A DNA stretch of 64,000 nt from Linanthus parryae (lineage: Eukaryota > Streptophyta > Magnoliopsida > Ericales > Polemoniaceae), in NCBI GenBank assembly GCA_023055425.1, contig JALGPY010000010.1, forward strand, positions 18,263,363 to 18,327,362. Direction: 5' to 3'. This document shows, piece after piece, positions 20,791 to 33,353 of this stretch. Position 1 is the first letter of the stretch, and every line of letters starts with the position of its first letter. Under the pieces are notes generated by a model that searched no databases, had not been told where the DNA came from, and saw nothing but the letters and a program-made list of their open reading frames with translations. Position numbers and translations under genes: made by a program.

Positions 20791-23700
20791 CTAGAGCCAA
20801 TCTGGCGCATCTCGTATGCCCATACTCCTTGTGTGCCCTCCATGCTTCCACTGCGTGAGAGGCTTCGTAAGCGGGTCTGACAGATTATCATCTGTAGGAA
20901 TCTTGCATATCCGAACGTCTCCTCTATCGATAATATCTCGAATCAGATGAAACTTCCTGAGCACGTGCTTCGACTTCTGGTGCGATTTTGGTTCCTTTTA
21001 TTGCGCGATCGCCCCAGTGTTGTCACAAAACAACTCCAGTGGATCCGCAATGCTAGGGACCACACCAAGTTCAGAAACAAACTTTCTGATCCAAACAGCC
21101 TCCTTTGCTGCGCCATTTGTAGCAATGTACTCAGCCTCTGTTGTAGAATCAGCTACCGTCTCTTGCTTGGAACTCTTCCAGCTCACCGCTGCTCCATTCA
21201 GGCAAAACACATATCCCGATTGTGATCTAAAGTCATCTCTGTCGGTTTGGAAGCTTGCATCAGTGTAACCCCTTACACGCAACTCTTCCTCTCCGCCAAA
21301 TATCAAGAAAGCATCCTTAGTTCTTCTCAAGTACTTTAGGATGTTCTTGACTGCAATCCAGTGACTCTCACCCGGATTGGATTGGTATTTGCTTGTCATA
21401 CTCAAGGCATATGACACATCTGGTCTAGTACATAACATGGCGTACATGATAGATCCTATGGCCAAGGCATAGGGAATCCTACTCATGCGTTCCTTCTCAA
21501 TCTCATTGGAAGGACAACCACTCTTCGAAAGAGTGATTCCATGTGACATGGGCAAGAATCCCTTCTTGGAATCTTGCATGTTGAACCGCTTCAACACCTT
21601 GTAAATATATGTACTTTGACTTAGACCTAGCAACCTCTTAGATCTATCTCTATATATCTTTATACCGAGTATATAGGCTGCTTCCCCTAAGTCCTTCATT
21701 GAGAAACAGTTTCTTAGCCAATCTTTCACAGATTGCAGCATGGGAATGTCGTTTCCAATGAGTAGTATGTCATCAACATACAAGACCAGAAAAGCTACAG
21801 AGCTCCCACTAACCTTCTTGTAGACACAAGACTCATCTTCGTTTCTGATGAAGCCAAACTCTTTGACCACTTCATCAAAACGTCGATTCCAAATCCTAGA
21901 AGCTTGCTTCAATCCATAAATGGATCGTTGCAGCTTACAGACTTTGTTGGCTTGCTTTGGATCCTCAAAACCCTCCGGCTGTATCATATACACGTCCTCG
22001 AGGAGATTCCCATAAAGGAATGCTGTTTTGACATCCATCTGCCAAATCTCATAGTCGTGGTATGCTGCAATCGCAAGTAGGATTCGGATGGATTTGGTCA
22101 TTGCGACTGGTGAAAAGGTTTCGTCATAGTCAATACCATGAATCAGTCTGAATCCTTTAGCCACCAATCGGCCCTTATAGGTAATCACATTACCATCCAT
22201 GTCGATCTTCTTCTTGAAGACCCACTTGCACCCTATGGGCCGCGCCCCATCGGGTGGTTCCACCAAAGTCCATACTTTGTTGGTATACATGGATTCCATC
22301 TCGGATCTCATGGCTTCCAGCCACTTCTGAGAGTCTGGGCCACTCATGGCCTCCTCATAGGTAGTAGGCTCATCATCTATGAGCATCGTGTCACCGGAAT
22401 TAGTTACAAGAAGTCCATACCTATCGGGTTCCTGGCGCACTCTACTAGATCTACGAAGCTCTTGTGTTACCTGAACAGGTGGCTCCACAACTGTTTGTGG
22501 TTCCTGTTCGTGTTCCATAATCGGTTCAGTGATTTGTGGTTCTTGAACCTCTTCAAGTTCTACATTCCTCCCACTTGATTCTTTAGAGACAAACTCTCTT
22601 TCTAGAAACACGCCGGTCCGAGCAACAAACACTTTGTTCTCGGTTGGATTGTAGAAGTAGTATCCCTTAGTTTCCTTAGGGTACTTTACAAATTTACACT
22701 TATCCAATTTAGGCCCTAGCTTGTCTGATTGTAAAAGTTTTACATAGACATCGCAGCCCCAAATCCTCATGAACGACAGTGTAGACGCCTCCCACTCCAC
22801 ATCTCATATGGTGTCTTCATGACTTATTTAGATGGAACACGGTTAATGGTGAAAGCTGCACTTAATAGAGCGTAGCCCCAAAATGATAATGGAAGATCGG
22901 TTTGACACATCATAGATCGAACCATATCCAATAGGGTTCGATTCCTCCTCTCGGACACGCCATTCCATTGTGGCGTTCCGGGTGGAGTGAGTTGGGACAT
23001 GATCCCACACTCTCTAAGATAGTCGTCAAACTCTTGGCTCAAGTATTCTCCTCCACGATCCGATCGTAGAGCCTTGATACTTTTGACAAGTTGCTTCTCT
23101 ACTTCATTCTTGAATTCTTTGAACACTTCAAAGGATTCGGATTTTGCCCTCATAAGGTACACAAATCCATATCTACTGTAATCATCAGTAAATGTAATGA
23201 AGTAGACATAACCACCCCTGGCAGGCGTGGCAAATGGCCCACACACATCGGTATGTATGAGCGCCAATTGCTCACTAGTCCTCTCACCTTTGTTATTGAA
23301 AGGGGACTTTGTCATTTTTCCCAATAAACAAGCCTCACATGTCTCATATGATTCAAAATCAAATGAGTCTAGTAATCCATCCTTATGGAGTCTAGATACA
23401 CGTTTCTCATTTATGTGGCCTAAACGACAGTGCCATAAATAAGCAGGATTTAAATTATTTATTTTAATCCGCTTGGTATTAATGTTGTAGACAGGATTGC
23501 TTAGATCAAGGACATAAAGTCTATTAAATAATTGCGCACTAAAGTAGTGAATATTATTTAAATAAAAGGAACAACAATTGTTCTTTATTGAAATAATAAA
23601 ACCATCCTTGTCCAAACAAGAAATAGAAATAATGTTTCTGCTCATAGCAGGCACAAAATAGCAATTATTTAACTCTAAAACTAATCCTGAAGGCAGAGAT

Positions 23701-24740
23701 AGCTCGCACACGCCTATGGCCAACGCAGCAACCTTTGCTCCATTCCCAACGCGCAGATCTACCTCCCCTTTAGCCAATCTTTTACTTCTCTTTAGATCCT
23801 GCATATTTCGACAAATATGAGATCCACATCCAGTATCTAATAACCATGATGTAGAGACAGTTAAATTGACATCTACAACAAAAATACCTGGTGGTGGTGG
23901 AATTACTATTCCAAGCCTCTTGTCCTCCAGATATTTTGGGCAGTTCCTCCTCCAGTGTCCAGGCTGACTGCAGTAGTGACACTCACCTTTAGTCACGGCC
24001 TTGGCAATGCCACCAACAGGCTTAAGGGCAGGTTCCTTGGACTTGGCAACTGACTTGCCCTTGCCCTTGGAGGATGAGGCAAACCTTTTGCCCTTTCCTT
24101 TCTGCACCATCATAATGGCCTTGCCCTTACCATTGTTGATGCTCTGTTCAGCCGTCCTCAACATGTTGAGCAAATCTGGCAGTGGTTTAACGATCTCGTT
24201 CATGTTATAGTTCATAATGAACTGTCCATAACTCTCGGGCAACGATTGCAACACGAGATCGGTTGCCAACTCTTGGCCAACCGGGAACCCCAGTCGGGCG
24301 AGATTCTCCAAGTACCCGATCATTCGGAGTACATGGGGTCCAAGCGGGTTCCCTTCTGCCAGATGACATTTGAACAGTGCCTTTGAGACCTCATACCTCT
24401 CTACCCTCGCCTGCTCTTGGAAGAGCTGCTTTAGATGTTCGATCATATCGACAACATTCATGTTTTCGTGTTGCTTCTGAAGCTCAGAAGTCATGGTTCA
24501 AAGCATAAGGCAGGCCACATCATTAGCGTCATCAACACGCTTTTGATACGCCTTTAAGGCAGCAGGTGTTTGGTTCTCTGGACCTTCTGGAACATGCTCC
24601 TCTATTGCGTACAGTTTCTTCTCTTGCTTGAGAACAATTCTCAAGTTTCTGTACCAATCAAGAAAGTTGGTTCCAGAGAGCTTGTCCTTCTCAAGGACAG
24701 ATCGTAGGGAATGTTGTGAACTCGATGAGTTGTTTGCCAT
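20791..24740 (-). pseudogene. Copia gag-pol polyprotein with three in-frame stops and one frameshift
   Basis: The start ATG at 24740 (MANNSSSSQHS) is chosen because it precedes the conserved gag motif LSGTNFLDWYRNLRIVL. The order is Gag; a zinc knuckle CHYCSQPGHWRRNC (about 23940-23985); protease with LLDTGCGSHIC (about 23840); integrase zinc finger (LWHCRLGHINEKRV, CEACLLGK) and core (HTDVCGPF, SDRGGEYL, NGVSERRNRTL); RT with MDVKTAFLYGNL and YVDDILLIGND (about 21770); and RNase H with GYTDASFQTDRDD and EAEYIATNGAAKEAVWI. Breaks are TGA at 24498-24500 in gag, TAA at 22824-22826 followed by a frameshift before about 22770 after the integrase core, and TAA at 20998-21000 in RNase H. The frame continues past the last stop to the end at 20791. 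All catalytic motifs remain, so it was active recently. Confidence 0.93.
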
Positions 24741-26117
24741 TTGGAATTCTACAAAAAGGAAAATACGCAAGTTTTAGTATTTGTGAATTTTTAACTATAT
24801 TTAATAATGGCTAGTTTATTAAATATAGCCCCCACTATTTTTCTACGGATTAATAACCCTCAAGATATTAATGCGTAAAATATCCTTATATTTTCTAGTG
24901 GGCCAAGATCCATCTTTCATCTCCTTATGAGCTTGCTTTGGCAAGTCACCCATAATTTGACTACTTTAGGTAGGAACAATTCCAATTGCATCCCATATGC
25001 AACTCTTGGTTCAATTGGGCAAATAACTCCTTGTTTATCCATCCATATGGATAATCCCAATTGATTGCCTCTAGGTTTCTTAATCAAATTAATAGCCTAG
25101 TTGTGTTCAACCTCTTATCTAAACAATTGCACATTGTTACGTGCCATCGCATTCCATCATTATGAACCAAGTCGCCATGCTTTGGCACGCACGAGCTTGG
25201 TAAACAATGATGATAATGAGTGTTTAAATAACGAGAAGGCAAGAACACAATATTTGAATTTTGAGGGATTTTAAATTCAATTCTTTAATTGTTTTGTTGA
25301 TCAATATCAACTAATCTATCTATTTGAGTTTGGGCACAACTCCAAATAATAGATCCGGGTTGTCTAATTATCTTATTATCCTAATTGCATGCATCATCCA
25401 TACACCAACCACACAAATAATAAGACAATAAATAAACAACCACAAAACTGAAAATTAAACGTGATGTGGATATGGCCTTTTCTAGACTAAGATAATTCCA
25501 AGCCAATGGAATTATCTATGAACCCTAAAGCAAACACATCTCCATGCGTCTTGATCTTTTGGTCCATCCTTCATAGACAGTTAAAATCCAATTTTAACGC
25601 GCTTGGTCAATTTTAATTGATTTTAGGATTTCTAGGGTTAAAACGGTCCATGGGCCCAACAATCCAATTGCCCGGGCCCATTAAAGTGAACCATAAGGCC
25701 CTAGGGCCGGCCCGGCCCAAAACCCGCAAGCTAGGCCCGCGGGTTAGGGCTGCCCGGCCCCTTAGGGCTCCCAAGCTTGGGCGGCAAGCAAGGGGGCGGT
25801 CCCTAGGGGGGACGAACCCTTCTATGGGAGTTGTTTCCAAAACAATTCCCTTGCTTGGTGCCCAAGTTTGGTTGTTTCCTTGTTTTGGGAGAACTCCTTC
25901 TTCCCCAAGGATGCCCAAACCCTAGATCTGAGATCCTAAAATTTCTCAAACTCACCAATTCATGCATCCAATGCAAAAATTGGATCTTGTTATGCTTAGT
26001 TATTGACAAATTGCATCCCATGCTTGATTTGTCTTGTTTTACGCGATAAACAATCAAATTAAGGTGTAAAACAACTAAAACGTAACACATAAACTACGTT
26101 TATGCTTTATGACCTGT
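24741..26117 (-). other. Untranslated leader of the copia element
   Basis: About 1.4 kb between primer site and gag start with no conserved frame. It has a GC-rich block near 25650-25800 with several GGGCCC and GGCCCGG strings and is AT-rich elsewhere. A leader of more than 1 kb is known for BARE/Angela-type elements. Confidence 0.6.
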
Positions 26118-26130
26118 GGCTCTGATACCA
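26118..26130 (-). promoter_or_regulatory. Primer binding site of the copia element
   Basis: Minus strand TGGTATCAGAGCC, complementary to the 3' end of plant initiator tRNA-Met, one base from the 5' LTR. Confidence 0.93.
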
Positions 26131-26131
26131 C

Positions 26132-27562
26132 TGTAGGTTTTTGATTCATGGATCGCGCAACGGAAGCATAATCAAACATAAAACCATGCAAAACCCTCCA
26201 AGGATCACAAGTCTAGATGCATAACGATAGTAAAGGTTAGAAATCATAAACACACCTTTGGGTTCTCCTTGATGACTTCAAACGCGAATAATGTCACGTT
26301 CTCTATAGTTGATCCACGCCTAGAGTTGATCCTAGATCTCCCAAACTCCTTGGTGCTAGCCCGGAATAGGAAGAGGAAGAAGAAATCACGCAAAACGAGA
26401 CAAAAAGAGGCTCTCGGCCTCTTTTGGCCGACGGGGACGAGGGCGGCGGCAAGGGGCGGCGTCGGGCCCTCCTTGTTGCTTGCTCTCTCTCCTTTGTTCT
26501 CTCCCACTCTTGTTATGTTCACTAATGAGCATAAGTTATAAGGAGGAAGGAAGGAGGGTCCTTTATATAGTCCAACAACTCCTTGTTAACTACCTAAAGG
26601 ACTTATTCTAGTCCAACTAGAATTCACTTTAGGCCCTTCCTTGCAAATTAGTCCCTACTAAGTTTGCAAGGGTTTGCAAAGTGATCCTTCTAATTAATTA
26701 ATCCAATTAATTAATTCCCAAATCTAGTTCAACTCTATATAGCGTGTGAACCCATAGGTTCTATCTAGTTGGTAGCAACTATTTGCTAATATGGAGCGGT
26801 TTCTAGCAAAACATCCATTCTAGCCAACTAATAGAATAGTCATCTTGACAACCTTTGTACAAGTAATTGTCTCATCCCTTTGCCTCCATATCCGGATTGG
26901 ACACGAGACATACAAGTCACACTCGTATATCCAATCCATAGTTTCTCGATCCATGGGAATAGCCTTATTCGTGCAAATAACATCAATATCCCATATTGAT
27001 TTATTTGAGTCTGGCCAGACATTCTATAAGCACTATCCCTCGAGTGGCCTAGTATATTTGCTCCCGTTATGTGGGAGGGGCAAATCCTCTCTACGTCCAC
27101 TACGATCTCTAAGCTTGCTTCTCATTGTATCCAGTACACGCCTTTATAACTACCCAGTTACGGTGTAGCGTTTAACGCTACCAAGATCACGATGATCCAC
27201 AACTAGAATATCTAGTGACTTCAAGTCGAAGGATGAAAATACCATTGCACCGCGAGAAGCGCTTGTGACTCAACATAACAAGTATGTAGCCTTCTCGGAG
27301 ATGGGTCAATCCAGTGCAACATTCCGTAATGCACACCTATGTGTTGGATCGTGATATCTCCATATCAATCCAACCCCATACTAGTCTATATATGATTGTC
27401 CCATTTAATCATTATACTTGACTAGGGATATTTAAGATAAACAACACAATTGTAAATCTAAGGACTTCATTATATTAAATATCCAATAAATAACAAATGA
27501 ATTTTCTAGCCATATACAAATTCATACTAAACTAGATTGCCTCTAGGGCATCTATTCCAACA
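26132..27562 (-). repeat. 5' LTR of the copia element
   Basis: 1431 bp, nearly identical to 19345-20776. Differences include a one-base indel near 26540 and scattered substitutions. The promoter of the element would lie here on the minus strand. Confidence 0.95.
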
Positions 27563-28985
27563 TCCTGCATCTGCGACTTCTTCGAGGTCCATGATTGAAA
27601 TCATGGCTATCTCCTTTCCCTTGGGCTCTTTTTGCGCATGGGACGACAAATGATTGCTGCGCACATCCTTAGTCGGTTCATCGACGACCAACTGCCCTTC
27701 CTTGATTTTTCTATCCACCAGCCATCTGATATTTTTTCATTCCCTTGTCGGGTACATGAATTTCCCATGGCATTCGAACCATTTGGGATCTCGTAGTTTC
27801 TCTCCAGAGGGCTTATGCTCCAATGCCGGTAAAATCCCATCTTTCTGCCAATTCCTGCAAAGAGTTATCGCGTCCTCGATCGAGCATTGAAGAGGTGGCG
27901 CTTCCCTAGGAACAGGTCATTGTTGTTTGTTGGGGGGATGACACTGCATGCACATCAATATTTCCCCCACGCTTGTAATTGAACCTTCCGATCTTGAAGC
28001 CAGAGTTTGCACGCGCGCGTTCACTGGTATATCTCTTTTTCATCTTCTCCACCAGTGGCTCAAATTGATTAACATACCTTTGTATTCATCGCGCATGCTC
28101 TGAAGGCATATTTCCACCAGGCGGCTCTCCAAGACCTAGTCGATGCATTCTAAGGACTTGGCTCTAAACTTCTTGATGAAGGTGACTCATGTCCTCCCAT
28201 GTCTTGATAGATCCTGCTTCGAGGGTGCTGTACCATTTGTACGCGACAGTCTCTAGACATTTGGGAAATTCGCGCATTAGTAGCCTGTTGTCGACTCCAT
28301 GTGGGCCCATCAAGTCAACGAACCTCATCACATGGTCGTGCGCATTCCGGGCGGCTTCATCGAATTTTTCCCATTTGGGTGCTTTGTAACCTGCAGGATT
28401 GGGCATCTGATATATGTCTCGCGGGATGGGAGGTGCATTGTCAACTTTTGGGATGACAGTGTCCACAAAGCTCTGGTTAGCAATGATGCTGTCTAATCGT
28501 TGTTCCATGGCCGCGACGTTGGCAGGCGTACTTCCCCCAAGAATTGATGATGGTGCCGCAGCAGAACCCCGAATGTAGGGCGTATTTGGATCATTGGGAG
28601 GTGGAGGAGGGAGAGCATAACTCCCTTGGGCTCCATTCGCGTGCGAAGGCAACGTGTGGTATGGAGAGGGATTCCCGAAAGATATAATGGAGGAGCCTGA
28701 TTGGAACCTTAGTGCCTGGGTGCAGGACCATTGGGGAGAGATGATTATGGGTTTTGTGGGACAGGAGTGTGCACTATAGAGGTGGTGGATACCCATGGTG
28801 GAGGCAGGTGAGATGCCGGTGGTGGGGCTAAAGCCCCCCGAGCAGTGTTCTGAACCAATCCTCCCAGAATCGCCATGACCTGGGCAATATGGACGAACTG
28901 AGCTTGCATGCCTTCGTCTGGCTTTGGATTGTTGCTTCTAGCATTTCCAGAGAGGGATTGATCACTGTAGCTTTCTGGCTATTAG
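27563..28985 (-). pseudogene. gag: Tat gag, interrupted on both sides by nested insertions
   Basis: The capsid-like protein of the Tat element, split over frames. An N-terminal part begins near 28960 with DEGMQAQFVHIAQVM and a Pro-rich tail. The main frame 28796-28164 has a Pro-rich linker (YALPPPPPNDPNTPYI) and then the Tat gag core: PAGYKAPKWEKFDEAARNA, MRFVDLMGPHGVDNRLLMREF, WYSTLEAGSIKTWEDM. After 28164 the sense shifts frame (FIKKFRAKSLECI) and continues to a basic linker at 27718-27563. Copia cuts it off at 27563, while Tekay inserted just upstream at 28985. Frame changes and a stop at 28164 make it inactive. Confidence 0.82.
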
Positions 28986-31900
28986 TGTAATACCCGTGAT
29001 TTTTAGCTAGAGCCGTTAAGTAATTTAACGCGCGTAGTAATTTTTAATTATTGCGATTAAATTGAAATTACTCAGTTTAATAAGTTATATTTTCTAAATA
29101 TTTATTGTTTACATTTTAAAAAATGTTAACCTGTTGTAAATTATAATTTTTAGTAGTCGTCGCGTATTATTAATTTTAGTCGCGTTCCAAATGTTCGTCG
29201 CGTAGTTACACGCGCTCCCCCAAAACACCGCGCAACCTTGTGACCCCTCCACACCATAATACTACTCCTATCTCCTTAGCCTGAAAATTTGCCAAGATAC
29301 ACCTGCAAATTCAACTTTCCTTCCTCTGTATTTTCACCTCCCCCTTCCCATCACAATTCACAAACATCACTTAGTCACTTCGATCTCTGTCTCCTTTGTA
29401 AAATTTCTTCTCCTATTCTCCTTCATTTCTTCTACCTTGTTTTTATTCTCCTGCTATAATAACCAACAACAACAAGCAACTTCTACCTCTCTATCACTCT
29501 GTCTATTCACTAGTAAACCCAGCTCCACCAGACCATAACTACCATCTCCACAATCACCTCCACCAAACACCACCATCGACAACCACCAACAACAACCACG
29601 ATCACCACTGCCTCACCAACACCACCGCCTCCATATATCTACCTCAACCTCTCTTCTCCTCTGTTTTTCCGAGAAGAAAACCCAGCAGAAAAACACCCAC
29701 CATCACCAACGACACATCACCACCGACCATTAACATCTCCGCCACTACCCACTGCACCATCCACCTCCTCTCTCCCTCGCGCTCTATCGTCCCTCTTTGT
29801 CGCGCCGGAGCGCAATTTCATATCGAGCTTTCTTTCTGGATATGCCACCTAAGGGCTTTAGCTTCGACTACTCATACGGCCTTCTCCTGAAAGGAAATGG
29901 TTCCGCTAGAAGAATTTCTTATCCATTCTAAATGTGCTCCAAGAGCAGACGAACAACAGCAGCAAGATGCGGCAATAGCAGCGAGGGTAAAGCTCAACCC
30001 TGTTCCCAACGCCGCGACTGCCGAGCTTCTCCTCCACCTCCGTTCGACCACCTCTGTGACGCTCTCTCCCTGTCTCTGCTGTGCCTAGATGAGCCCAGCA
30101 CCGGAGTTACTGCGCTCAGCCCCGTGACCACCATTGCCGCCGATTTTTGTTTCGTTGTTGTCAAACTTTCCGGTAAACCTAAAACTTCTTCGCATTGCAT
30201 TACGACATGAATTTCAGGGTTGTTGTTGTTGTTGCTGTCTATGTATGTATGTGAGTTTGTATGTATGTGGGTGGATGTATGTTTGATTTCCCGTGTGAAG
30301 AAATTTTGGAGAAGATGGCATTTTTGAAAACTATTTAGTTGCAGAGGGGTTTTTATGATCATTCCAGAACTTTTAGGGTATGATGTGTTGCAATTAAAAC
30401 TAGTTATTATTAGTAGTTGTAGTTAGTGGAAACTGTGGGGAGTGTCCTGTACTTTATTAAACCTGTTGTAGGTAGTGGGGGGCTGATTGCATGTTCCAAG
30501 ACCTTTAGGGGAGCTAATGGTTATTATTATAAACTATTTTTATTTAATATTGTTAGTTTTCAATTAGTTGTTAATATGTTATTAAAACTTTAATAACTTT
30601 ATTTTAAAATTAATAGATAAACATAAAATCACTTGTAATGCAATATCTCCAAAAATTAGCATATGTCACATTTTGAATATTTACACTTTGTTTTTGTGAA
30701 AAATAAGGTCACCAAAAAAGGTTTATTATATTTCTATAATTACATAATGGATGAAGAGTAATAGTTTAATTGTTAAATCAATGTTAATCTTGCTTATCCA
30801 TAAATTGCAAGTTCAACAAATAATTATAAATATATACGTTATCCTTTTTATGAACAATTAAGTCCGTTTAACTAACTATTGTAATTTTTTATCGCAAAGT
30901 AAGTTAGTTCAAAAATAGATACTAATTGAGAAATATTACGAAATCATTTCCGTAACTAGATATAACTCTTTTGTAATTACGAGAATTGTTATCTGTCATT
31001 GTTTAACTATAATATGACTTTTCGTATAATTTACTATAACGGTAATTATAGTATAAAATAGTTTCAAAGTCCTAAAATTAATATGTCATTTCCTAATGTC
31101 CTTTTAGAGATTTCTAATTCACTAGCAATTGAGACTTCAATTATCTAAACATAAATCGGGTGTCATAATTACTCTTGGATGTCATTTGCATCTCACGTAG
31201 GACATATGCATTCTCTATTTTCGACACGTACCTTGTTGTGATTACGAATTTATGTGTATGATTGTAGAGCCTGATTTCAACGATGGAGTAGAGAAGGACG
31301 TTTTTTACAAGTAGGGATTTAGCTGGCACTTTTGTCTCTCTCGGTGAGTATTCATGCTCAGCGTTGCGTTCTTATCTTATTTCGTGTTAAAACGTGATTT
31401 ATGTTATGTCTCAAAATATACACGTGAGTATACATGCTTAGTTTTGCGTGCAAAGTCCTTTCATGAGAGCTACTAGTTTATTCGAAAATAACTGTTCTAC
31501 TTTATTATCTATTCGTGAAACATGCCATACTTGCTTTTAAATCATCCATTTACTATTCGTCTTCGAAATCGGAAAACTCTTTATTCAAATGTCACTAAGT
31601 CGGAATCCATTAACAACGTAAAGTGAAAGAGTCGCATGTACTGGAACAAGTGGACCGTTACTATGTTGGCTCCGGCCGCGAACACCTAATTAGCTAGTTC
31701 CCCTTGACTACTTGTTGTAGTCTTGGACTTGATACGTTACTATGTTGGCTCCGGCCGGGAACACCGATTTAGCTAGTTCCCCTTGACTACTTGCAGTCTT
31801 GGACTTATGGTTGGCTCCGGCGGGAAACATCGATTCGCTAGTTTCCCTTGACTACCTATTGGAGTCATGGACCTGTTACTACTTTGGGACTCCGAGTGCC

Positions 31901-32720
31901 CCGAATCCTTTCGCCATAGACTGGGGTCTTGCATCTAGTACTACTCTTCTGACTTACAATCTTAAGGGGGTGTCGACACGTAAGGTCTAGTTGGCTATTG
32001 GTATGATGACTAGCGGGACGGGGGATCTGATCCACAACGCGTGGTAGAGAGGTTGGATTTTCATCACCCCTTATACACCAGTATCATCTGTCACTATTTA
32101 TCCTGGTCTCCCTTGGTTACTGCGAATTATTAGTAAGACTGATTTATCTCTAAATGTGGAAACAATTATTCATAAGTCGTGTTCTGCATAGGCACGCCAC
32201 TTGAGATAAGATATTTGTAATGGAAACACTAAACATTTGAGAATCTTATTGTAATGCAAACTCTGATCTTTATACTTATACTCCGTCACTGTTTAAACTG
32301 TTTCAAATACAAATTCCGTAACCTTCCTTAGCCACTCTCTTTTACATGCTAAGTTGTTTATTCACTCATTTTTTACTGATACTCGAAAAACTGCGGTCGT
32401 TGTTCCTTTTATTTCCCCCCGCAGGTATATGACTAGTTTGCTTGGGGTAACGCGCGGGATTCACGAGCTCGTTCTCACATGTAAACTGTAATGCTTAGTA
32501 ATTAATTGGAGAGACCTATTTTGTTGTAAAATATCTGTTATTAGACTTGTTGTCAAGCTTGGACTCTGTCGTGAACACTATTAACTTTTATAATATTAAT
32601 CAGTAGTTGGGATTTTTTCTTTTCACTACTTGTTACTACTAATCCTTGTACGAAAGGGTAATTCCCTGTACGGAGACAATTCCTCGATCTCCGGCTCGTC
32701 TCGAAATCGGGTGTGTTACA
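28986..32720 (+). repeat. 5' LTR of the Tekay element
   Basis: 3735 bp. Contains a CT-rich stretch with many CCACCA and CAACAA strings (about 29460-29800), which can be misread as a Ser/Thr/Pro-rich ORF. It also has three tandem imperfect copies of a unit starting tactatgttggctccggccg (about 31660-31850). Short ORFs inside are not conserved between the two LTRs and are not called. Confidence 0.93.
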
Positions 32721-32722
32721 GT

Positions 32723-32735
32723 TGGTATCAGAGCA
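32723..32735 (+). promoter_or_regulatory. Primer binding site of the Tekay element
   Basis: TGGTATCAGAGCA two bases after the LTR end, complementary to initiator tRNA-Met. Confidence 0.9.
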
Positions 32736-33157
32736 GTGACATCCTTTAGGACTGTAGGGAGATAACACTTAAAACTAAGATTTTTGAAAGTAATTAAAGC
32801 TGAGGTTGAAGTTGAAATTGAAACTGATAGGGCAAGATCAAAAGAAAAAGTAAAATCTGAATAAGCCGGGGATGATGGGTTATGTCTCTTATTTTATCCT
32901 CGCATGCCTATCTGATAAACGTTACTTGTCCCTATTTTTGGTTCCGTTTTCAAGCCTCAGTGCTTATTACATTTTTGAATGACCAGTAATTTGACGGGGG
33001 GTATATCCCACCCACCCTCATCCTTTATTTCGAGATGCCTACATGCTCTTTACTTGTGAGAAATATATTTATCCAATTGCACGTATCTCGAGATAACTTA
33101 TGTGTGTAACTGTTATTGCATACTTGTAGAATGTAATTATATGCGATTAAAGATATA

Positions 33158-33234
<77 letters not shown>

Positions 33235-33353
33235 TTATTTTTATTATTATTATTGTTATTATTATTTTTATTACTATTATTTGTGCGCTAGCTAAGTTAA
33301 TCAATCGTGCATTACCCCACTTCACATAATCGTTAAGAAATAGTGTAAGGCGC
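32736..33353 (+). other. Tekay leader with ATT microsatellite
   Basis: Noncoding leader between primer site and gag. It includes a long (ATT/TTA)n run at about 33159-33280, which produces spurious Ile-rich frames on both strands. No other feature was seen. Confidence 0.7.

Larger units (their letters stand above)
19345..27562 (-). mobile_element. Ty1/copia retrotransposon (Angela/BARE-like) nested in Tat
   Basis: Complete element of 8218 bp with LTRs of 1432 and 1431 bp and a perfect 5-bp target duplication TCCTG (19340-19344 and 27563-27567). It has an initiator-Met-tRNA primer site, a polypurine tract and one copia-order coding region (gag, protease, integrase, RT, RNase H). On its own strand the LTR begins TGTTGGAATAGATGCCCTAG, which resembles Angela/BARE LTR starts. 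By my hand count the LTRs differ at about 24 positions (about 98.3% identity), so this is the youngest complete LTR element here. It splits Tat gag from Tat protease. Coding is broken by three stops and a frameshift. Confidence 0.95.

Noticed and set aside
25613..25925. Pro/Arg-rich frames on both strands
   Set aside because: GC-rich patch in the copia leader; frames do not resemble gag and have no conserved start.
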